10,444 bases of DNA from CAZTYW01 sp964617695. Its GTDB lineage: Bacteria > Chloroflexota > Dehalococcoidia > UBA2247 > RBG-13-53-26. The notes under the pieces are model-generated. The model did not search any database. It was not told where the DNA came from and saw only the letters and a list, made by a program, of their open reading frames with translations. Every line of letters starts with the position of its first letter. Within the stretch, counting starts at the first letter, position 1. Below, in pieces: positions 6,773 through 10,444 of this stretch. Location: contig CAZTYW010000072.1 in assembly GCA_964617695.1 (NCBI GenBank), positions 1-10,444 on the forward strand, written 5' to 3'. Position numbers and translations under genes: made by a program.

Positions 6773-7756
6773 GTGGGCGTGTTGCGCGTTTCTGGTCAAG
6801 CCGGCAGGGGCCTTCGGAACGGTTGGCTTCGACAGATTTGGCGCGTTAGGAATGCTCTGGAAGCTATGAGACTCTGGTCCGGCCGGCTTGTTCCCTTACT
6901 GCGAGAGGTACTTGCCGTCCTTCAGGCCACCATTCGCAGGTTCTCCGACCAGGAAGGCATGCACCTGGCTGCGGGGATAGCCTACTATGCACTGCTTTCC
7001 ATATTTCCCCTGGCGCTTCTCATTGTCAGCATTTTCAGCTTCTTCGTCGATGCGGATGAGGTGGTCAACTGGGTCATTGAGCGATTTGGCGAGGAGACCC
7101 CGGTATCACTGGAGTTCCTCAAGGGCACCATAGAGCGCGCCATCGCAATCCGCGGCTTCACCGGTCTCGTGGGTATACTGGGGACTGTACTGTCCAGTAC
7201 CCTCGTATTTGCAGCAGTAATGCGATCAGTTAATCGTGCCTGGGGCCTCCTCGGAACCGGCACCAGGAGTTTCTGGCGCCGGAAGCTCTGGGAGTTCACT
7301 TTTCTGGCCGCCCTGGCTTGCCTGTTCTTGCTCTCCTTTGCAGCCGCCAGCGTCTTCGAGGTGTTGCGGGATGGTCTCGACGGGTCAGGTCTCTGGCTGG
7401 CTACGGGCAACTTCCTTTGGACTTTCATTTTCAACGTCGTCACTGTCGGTGGCATTGCTATCATCCTTCTGCTTCTCTACAAGTACGTTCCGACCACAAA
7501 GGTGAGGTGGCGGGAAGCATTGCTGCCCGCCCTGCTGGTGGCGGTCGCCTTCAAGATCACGAATATCTTGCTTAGCTGGTACGTAAGCAGCCTTGGCTAC
7601 TACAATGCTGTATATGGCTCGCTGGCGAGCATTGTTGTCCTGATGCTCTGGATTTACGTTATCGCCAATATCCTCATCATTGGAGCAGCCCTATCGGCAG
7701 TGCTGGCTGATAGATGGCGGCCCCGAGCCAGGGCCGACATCATCCCGGTCAGGTGA
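6773..7756 (+). CDS. YihY/BrkB-family inner membrane protein
   Basis: This 327-aa integral membrane protein belongs to the YihY/BrkB family, whose old 'ribonuclease BN' label is a misannotation; its molecular role is not settled. Signature stretches are GIAYYALLSIFPLALL (68-83) and YGSLASIVVLMLWIY (281-295). Six hydrophobic segments are visible at about 66-92, 129-150, 174-197, 207-238, 249-272 and 284-311. Residues 1-60 form a basic cytoplasmic N-terminus, and the C-terminus is a short basic tail. The GTG start is chosen from the GGAAGGA site; an ATG at codon 32 is a possible alternative, so the N-terminal 31 residues are less certain. It is transcribed divergently from the dnaK unit, and the 206-aa gene follows 94 bases later on the same strand. 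Confidence 0.92.
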   Translation: MGVLRVSGQAGRGLRNGWLRQIWRVRNALEAMRLWSGRLVPLLREVLAVLQATIRRFSDQEGMHLAAGIAYYALLSIFPLALLIVSIFSFFVDADEVVNWVIERFGEETPVSLEFLKGTIERAIAIRGFTGLVGILGTVLSSTLVFAAVMRSVNRAWGLLGTGTRSFWRRKLWEFTFLAALACLFLLSFAAASVFEVLRDGLDGSGLWLATGNFLWTFIFNVVTVGGIAIILLLLYKYVPTTKVRWREALLPALLVAVAFKITNILLSWYVSSLGYYNAVYGSLASIVVLMLWIYVIANILIIGAALSAVLADRWRPRARADIIPVR

Positions 7757-7850
7757 GTCCAGCGTCCGGCATCAGGAACGCGCTCACGGATCCGCATGCG
7801 GCTTGCCCAATACTAGAACAATGTCTGGGCATGACACCGGAGACTGAACC

Positions 7851-8471
7851 ATGGACTGGGCTGACATTATTGGTCTTCTCCTGGCGATGGTGGCGGCCGT
7901 CGGCCTGCCCCTGGCTCTCAGGAGCCGGAAGCGGGGGGAGGGCAAGAAGGCTGAGGAGCTCTGTCAACACCTTCACGGAATTGGAGTGAAGGCGTCTATG
8001 GCGGAGGAAGGCGCCGGACAGGCCCAGTCAGGTGTGAAACGCTCCTGGGGGCAGACGTCTGTGGGAGTGATCAAGCTCGCAGGCAGAAACATAGGTGCCA
8101 TAAACGTCATCGGTGTGGCCAGCCAGTTCGGAGTGAAATACTTCCTGGACTACCAGGTACCCTGCCTCGGCTCACCGGGCACCGGTGCAAAAGGCAGGAA
8201 GAAGACCAGGATGGTGAGGAAGAAGAGCTCGGCTGGCTGGGGCCACAACCTTGACATTCATTGGAAGGGAGACAGGGATCTGGCCCGGATGCTTAACCTC
8301 GATTACAGGCTGAAGGACAGGCTACTTCAGTGCGACCCGGTTGAGCTGAAGTGCGGCGTTCAGGTCTTCCCCGGACCTGACAACGGTTACGCCAGAATAC
8401 GAACGGCCTACAACTTGCCGTCGCCTCAACTATTCGAAGCCATAGACATCATTGCCAGGCGTCTCAAGTGA
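7851..8471 (+). CDS. Hypothetical membrane-anchored protein
   Basis: This 206-aa protein is not recognised. Residues 5-24 (DIIGLLLAMVAAVGLPLALR) form one hydrophobic segment followed by a very basic run (RSRKRGEGKK). That suggests an N-terminal anchor with the body in the cytoplasm, by the positive-inside rule. The body has a hydrophobic, beta-rich-looking part (70-104), a Lys/Arg-rich loop (114-125, GKGR-like), and a mixed alpha/beta C-terminal part ending in an amphipathic helix (191-206). Cysteines at 38, 105, 161 and 168 form no obvious motif. ATG has GGAGA (7839-7843) 7 bases upstream. Its stop is 8 bases from the stop of the convergent ferredoxin gene, and no terminator is visible between them. 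The length, clear ribosome site and good codon structure make coding likely. Confidence 0.75.
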   Translation: MDWADIIGLLLAMVAAVGLPLALRSRKRGEGKKAEELCQHLHGIGVKASMAEEGAGQAQSGVKRSWGQTSVGVIKLAGRNIGAINVIGVASQFGVKYFLDYQVPCLGSPGTGAKGRKKTRMVRKKSSAGWGHNLDIHWKGDRDLARMLNLDYRLKDRLLQCDPVELKCGVQVFPGPDNGYARIRTAYNLPSPQLFEAIDIIARRLK

Positions 8472-8479
8472 GCCAAACG

Positions 8480-8713
8480 CTAGCCGCTGCCTGATTCGCC
8501 GCGTTGGTGATATTCCGCAACAACAATCTCGTAGGGGCAGCTTATTGCCCCGGTGGAGCATACCGCTTCGCACTCTGCGCAATATGTGCATTCCGTCCTC
8601 TCGACGACCGTGACCACGTTGCCGGCCATGGCCAGCGCCTTGCAGCAGCAGACCATGACGCAAAGGCTGCACCCATCGCACAGGCTGGTGTCTATCAAGG
8701 GCCATTCAATCAT
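8480..8713 (-). CDS. Small 2x[4Fe-4S] ferredoxin
   Basis: This 77-aa soluble electron carrier has two bacterial-type cluster motifs. The first is C12-x2-C15-x2-C18-x3-C22 and the second C42-x2-C45-x2-C48-x3-C52. As in other 2[4Fe-4S] ferredoxins, C12/C15/C18 with C52, and C42/C45/C48 with C22, should ligate the clusters. The proline that normally follows the fourth cysteine of each motif is replaced, by C23 in the first and S53 in the second. Cysteines 23, 24 and 59 are extra. The tail AISCPYEIV is typical of a short-ferredoxin group I associate with Chloroflexota. ATG has AGGGGG 5 bases upstream. The gene lies 65 bases downstream of the Crp/Fnr-family regulator on the same strand. Its redox partner is unknown. 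Confidence 0.88.
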   Translation of the reverse strand: MIEWPLIDTSLCDGCSLCVMVCCCKALAMAGNVVTVVERTECTYCAECEAVCSTGAISCPYEIVVAEYHQRGESGSG

Positions 8714-8740
8714 TGTCGCCCCCTAACGCCCATCATGTTA

Positions 8741-8766
8741 TCACACACCTGATCACCGTTATGTGA
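8741..8766. repeat. Inverted half-sites between the regulator and ferredoxin genes
   Basis: TCACA (8741-8745) and TGTGA (8762-8766) face each other. An inner TCAC-N6-GTGA (8753-8766) has the spacing seen in Crp/Fnr operators but the reverse half-site order. The site precedes the ferredoxin start by 28-53 bases and could be an operator. This is an inference from position and symmetry only. Confidence 0.25.
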
Positions 8767-8778
8767 CCTTTGTCTCTC

Positions 8779-9468
8779 TCAAGTCGCCGGTACACCACTC
8801 AAGTCCTCCAGGATAGCCCTGTTGACAATCACGATGCGATGGCGGTCCATCCTGATCGCCCCTTCGTCCTCGAGAGCTTTTAGCGACCTGCCCACGACTT
8901 CTCGGGCCGTCCCCACCATTGCTGCCATTTCCTGCTGGGTCAGCCTTGGTGGCGTGCCGGTTCCTTCGCCAGGCGTGCCGTGGTCTGTGGCGTACTTCAG
9001 AAGCAGGTTGGCCACACGACCGGTGACGTGTCTGAAGGACAGGTCTTCCACCAGCGACACGAAGTGGCGCACCCTGCCCGCCAGGACCTTGACCACGTTG
9101 GCGGCTATGTTGGGCTGGCTTAGAAGGGCTGCCACGTCGGCTTTGCTTATGCCGTACAGAGTAACCGGGCTCATGGCCACAACGCTGGCCGGGTTTGGCT
9201 CACCGTCAAATATGGGCACGTCGTTGAACGACTCTCCGGGTCGCAGGACGCACAGTATCTGTTCCTTGCCCTCGGCCGAGGTCTTGAAGGCCTTCACCGC
9301 CCCTGAGACGACAAAGTAAACGGCTTCGGCCGGCTCTCCCTCCAGGAGGATCAGCTCATTCCTCTCGACGGACTTCTCGAACACATGCTGCTTCAGCGTG
9401 TCCAGCTCCGCCGGGTCCAGGCCGGAGAAGTAGGGTATGGAGCCAAGGAGTTCAGTATCGACAGTCAT
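8779..9468 (-). CDS. Crp/Fnr-family transcriptional regulator
   Basis: This 229-aa DNA-binding regulator has a cyclic-nucleotide-binding-like beta barrel (about 10-125; GEPAEAVYFVVSGAVKAF at 44-61, RPGESFNDVPIF at 76-87), a dimerisation helix (about 125-160) and a winged helix-turn-helix. The HTH lies at LTQQEMAAMVGTAREVVGRS (176-195), and recognition residues include T187, R189, E190 and R195. The wing, with IRMDRHRIVI, follows. The only cysteine is C73, so it cannot carry an FNR-type iron-sulfur cluster; the effector could be a nucleotide, heme-bound gas or another small molecule. Start ATG at 9468 is preceded by a weak GGTGG. A promoter is visible upstream and the ferredoxin gene follows downstream, a plausible direct target or operon partner. 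Confidence 0.93.
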   Translation of the reverse strand: MTVDTELLGSIPYFSGLDPAELDTLKQHVFEKSVERNELILLEGEPAEAVYFVVSGAVKAFKTSAEGKEQILCVLRPGESFNDVPIFDGEPNPASVVAMSPVTLYGISKADVAALLSQPNIAANVVKVLAGRVRHFVSLVEDLSFRHVTGRVANLLLKYATDHGTPGEGTGTPPRLTQQEMAAMVGTAREVVGRSLKALEDEGAIRMDRHRIVIVNRAILEDLSGVPAT

Positions 9469-9502
9469 CCGCCACCGCGCTGCGAAACAGCTTCAGAGCC
9501 AA

Positions 9503-9531
9503 ATTATAGTCCTACCCCGCCAGCGGTTCCA
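9503..9531 (-). promoter_or_regulatory. Promoter of the Crp/Fnr-family gene
   Basis: A perfect TATAAT lies at 9503-9508 on the minus strand, with TGGAAC (weak -35) 17 bases upstream at 9526-9531. The start would be near 9496, about 27 bases before ATG. The arms CCAGGG (9529-9534) and CCCTGG (9547-9552) form an inverted repeat overlapping the -35, a possible regulator site. Confidence 0.5.
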
Positions 9532-9654
9532 GGGGCGTTGACCGTGCCCTGGTTCGTCTTTGTCGGGTTGCGCTCAGGAGCGGGACGCGTAGTTTCTGGT
9601 TCCAGGGCCTGCTGACGGAGGTCGGCTGACAGTGCCGTCATGCCTGACAAGGCT
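9532..9654. other. Non-coding stretch upstream of the Crp/Fnr-family promoter
   Basis: No convincing gene was found. It shows a 10-base direct repeat GGTTCCAGGG (9525-9534 and 9598-9607), three CTGAC copies (9612, 9626, 9644), and TGAC-N6-GTCA at 9627-9640. The last has the two-fold spacing of Crp/Fnr-type sites. No function can be assigned. Confidence 0.4.
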
Positions 9655-9683
9655 TTGAGCCTGGTGCTCCGTCTCACCATAAT
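9655..9683 (+). promoter_or_regulatory. Candidate promoter reading into the structured leader and vWA gene
   Basis: TTGAGC (-35, 9655-9660) and CATAAT (-10, 9678-9683; 5 of 6) are spaced exactly 17 bases. Transcription would start near 9690 and give a leader of about 340 bases before the vWA start. Confidence 0.45.
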
Positions 9684-9795
9684 GCGACTCGTTTCTCTCC
9701 AACGTGGAACGGCATTGAAACCACCTCGGTAACCTTCGAGACCATTTCGTAATCCACCACCTGCTAAGGTACGGGTGTAGCGTCGAATCCAAAGG

Positions 9796-9962
9796 AGCTC
9801 TCTGTGGTGAGAGCTGGCGCCAGGACCGAGAGCCAGGTGCCGCTGATGGAAGGGGGTGATGGCCCAATAGAGATGCCAACAAGACAAACCTGGCTCTTGG
9901 GTGAGACGCACGTGCGGAGCTGTGACAGGCGGGGGCCCAGGAGCTTGAAGGACAATCGAGCT
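9796..9962 (+). ncRNA. Candidate structured leader RNA or regulatory element upstream of the vWA gene
   Basis: Several complementary arms occur within 170 bases. AGCTCTC (9796-9802) pairs with GAGAGCT (9809-9815) around a 6-base loop. CTGGCGCCAG (9814-9823) is a 10-base palindrome. CCGAGAGCCAGGT (9826-9838) pairs with ACCTGGCTCTTGG (9888-9900): 13 bp with one G-U pair around 49 bases. CGCACGTGCG (9907-9916) is a palindrome. AGCTTG (9942-9947) pairs with CGAGCT (9957-9962), with one G-U pair. It does not match any riboswitch or RNA class I can recall. It could be an unknown cis-regulatory RNA, a separate small RNA, or the remnant of a small mobile element. Structure is seen at sequence level only; strand and function are inferred from the promoter and the downstream gene. 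Confidence 0.4.
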
Positions 9963-10012
9963 GGATTGCGAACTGAGGATGTTCAATGTGCCGAACAGGC
10001 AAGGAAGTCGAG

Positions 10013-10019
10013 AGGAGGT
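10013..10019 (+). promoter_or_regulatory. Strong ribosome binding site for the vWA gene
   Basis: AGGAGGT lies 9 bases before ATG at 10029 and is the best Shine-Dalgarno in the window. It fixes the start of the partial gene at the window edge. Confidence 0.7.
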
Positions 10020-10028
10020 AGGTAGAGG

Positions 10029-10444
10029 ATGAGAAGTAAGAAGCGACACGGATTTATGGCGGTTTTGCTGGTGACGGTGATAGCGCTGGTGCTTGGCCTG
10101 TCGGGTACGGCATCGGCAACAAACAACACCCCGCAGGTGGGTACGCAAATGGCGGTCTGCCTTGACGGCTCCGGCAGCATCAACCCCGATGAGTGGTCGC
10201 TGATGGTTGGCGGACTGGCCGCGGCTGTTTCCAACGTGAGCGTTGTGCCGCAGGACGGCTCCGTGGAATTGACCGTTATCCAATTTGCCGGCTCCCTGGC
10301 CACGGTCGAGGTCTATCCCACGGTTATTACGCCAGCGACGATCGGTGAGGTGACCAGTAACATCACGGGCATAGGGAAGCGAGGCGGCCTGACGCCGATT
10401 GGCGCAGGCATCGACCTGGCTACGGCCCAAATAACCGGATCCCC
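10029..10444 (+). CDS. Exported von Willebrand factor type A domain protein (5' part)
   Basis: The gene is cut by the window edge; 138 codons are visible. Residues 1-30 form a classical signal peptide: basic MRSKKRH, a hydrophobic core (about 10-24), and an A28-S29-A30 cleavage site before TNN. A vWA domain starts at about residue 39. MAVCLDGSGSI (41-51) supplies the D46-x-S48-x-S50 metal-ion-dependent adhesion site, and GGLTPIGAGI (119-128) brings the expected MIDAS threonine, T122. The final MIDAS aspartate lies beyond the edge. The protein would act outside the cytoplasmic membrane, and vWA domains of this sort mediate metal-dependent protein binding. Downstream domains or anchors cannot be seen. 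The start is fixed by AGGAGGT. A long, possibly structured leader lies upstream, and the Crp/Fnr-family gene is divergent. Confidence 0.9.
   Translation, partial: MRSKKRHGFMAVLLVTVIALVLGLSGTASATNNTPQVGTQMAVCLDGSGSINPDEWSLMVGGLAAAVSNVSVVPQDGSVELTVIQFAGSLATVEVYPTVITPATIGEVTSNITGIGKRGGLTPIGAGIDLATAQITGS

Noticed and set aside
9706..9721. GGAACGGCATTGAAAC, similar to the 3' end of many CRISPR repeats.
   Set aside because: It occurs once only. No regularly spaced copies and no cas genes are visible.
9905..9935. Resemblance of CGCACGTGCGGAGCTGTGA to the 3' strand of group II intron domain V.
   Set aside because: The matching 5' strand (a GAGCCGTATG-like sequence) and a standard domain V loop are absent. 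No reverse transcriptase frame is present and no intron 5' end was found.
9504..10430. Long minus-strand open frame (308 codons) opposite the vWA gene.
   Set aside because: It runs antisense through the signal peptide and MIDAS of a clear vWA gene and through the hairpin-rich leader. Its composition is unlike a folded protein and it has no family resemblance.

Overview
The window looks like part of a GC-rich chromosome from a free-living, probably anaerobic or facultative bacterium. The best guess is Chloroflexota (Dehalococcoidia-like). This is an inference from the style of several proteins: a small zinc-ribbon protein with a CxHHW...CxLCG core, a tiny CDGC-type 2x[4Fe-4S] ferredoxin with an 'AISCPYEIV' tail, and a Crp/Fnr regulator without iron-sulfur cysteines. 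No rRNA, tRNA, transposase, integrase or CRISPR array is visible. Nothing suggests a recent island.

Region 1 (1-3564, all minus strand) is a catabolic/oxidoreductive cluster. Read in transcription order it holds a GNAT acetyltransferase, then a fumarylacetoacetate-hydrolase (FAH) family enzyme, then a 660-aa 2,4-dienoyl-CoA reductase-like flavin/iron-sulfur oxidoreductase. The last two form a likely transcription unit. Both start with TTG behind good ribosome binding sites, and a recognisable promoter lies just upstream of the FAH gene. They could act together on an unsaturated or ring-derived acid, but the substrate cannot be read from sequence.

Region 2 (3565-6471, minus strand) is a chaperone unit. 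Two small cysteine-rich proteins precede dnaK and end in an intrinsic terminator about 110 bases past dnaK. No grpE, dnaJ or hrcA is present in the window. About 300 bases of control DNA separate this unit from the next one.

Region 3 (6773-8471, plus strand) holds a YihY/BrkB-family six-helix membrane protein and an unrecognised 206-aa protein with a single N-terminal membrane anchor.

Region 4 (8480-9468, minus strand) holds a Crp/Fnr-type regulator and, 65 bases downstream, a 77-aa ferredoxin. Their arrangement suggests joint expression or regulation of the ferredoxin by the neighbour.

Region 5 (9469-10444) is about 560 bases without a convincing gene, then the first 138 codons of an exported von Willebrand factor A (vWA) protein that runs off the window. 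The second half of the gap, downstream of a plausible plus-strand promoter, is full of complementary arms. These include a 13-bp stem with one G-U pair enclosing 49 bases, a 7-bp hairpin and two 10-bp palindromes. It is the best candidate here for an undescribed RNA or regulatory element.
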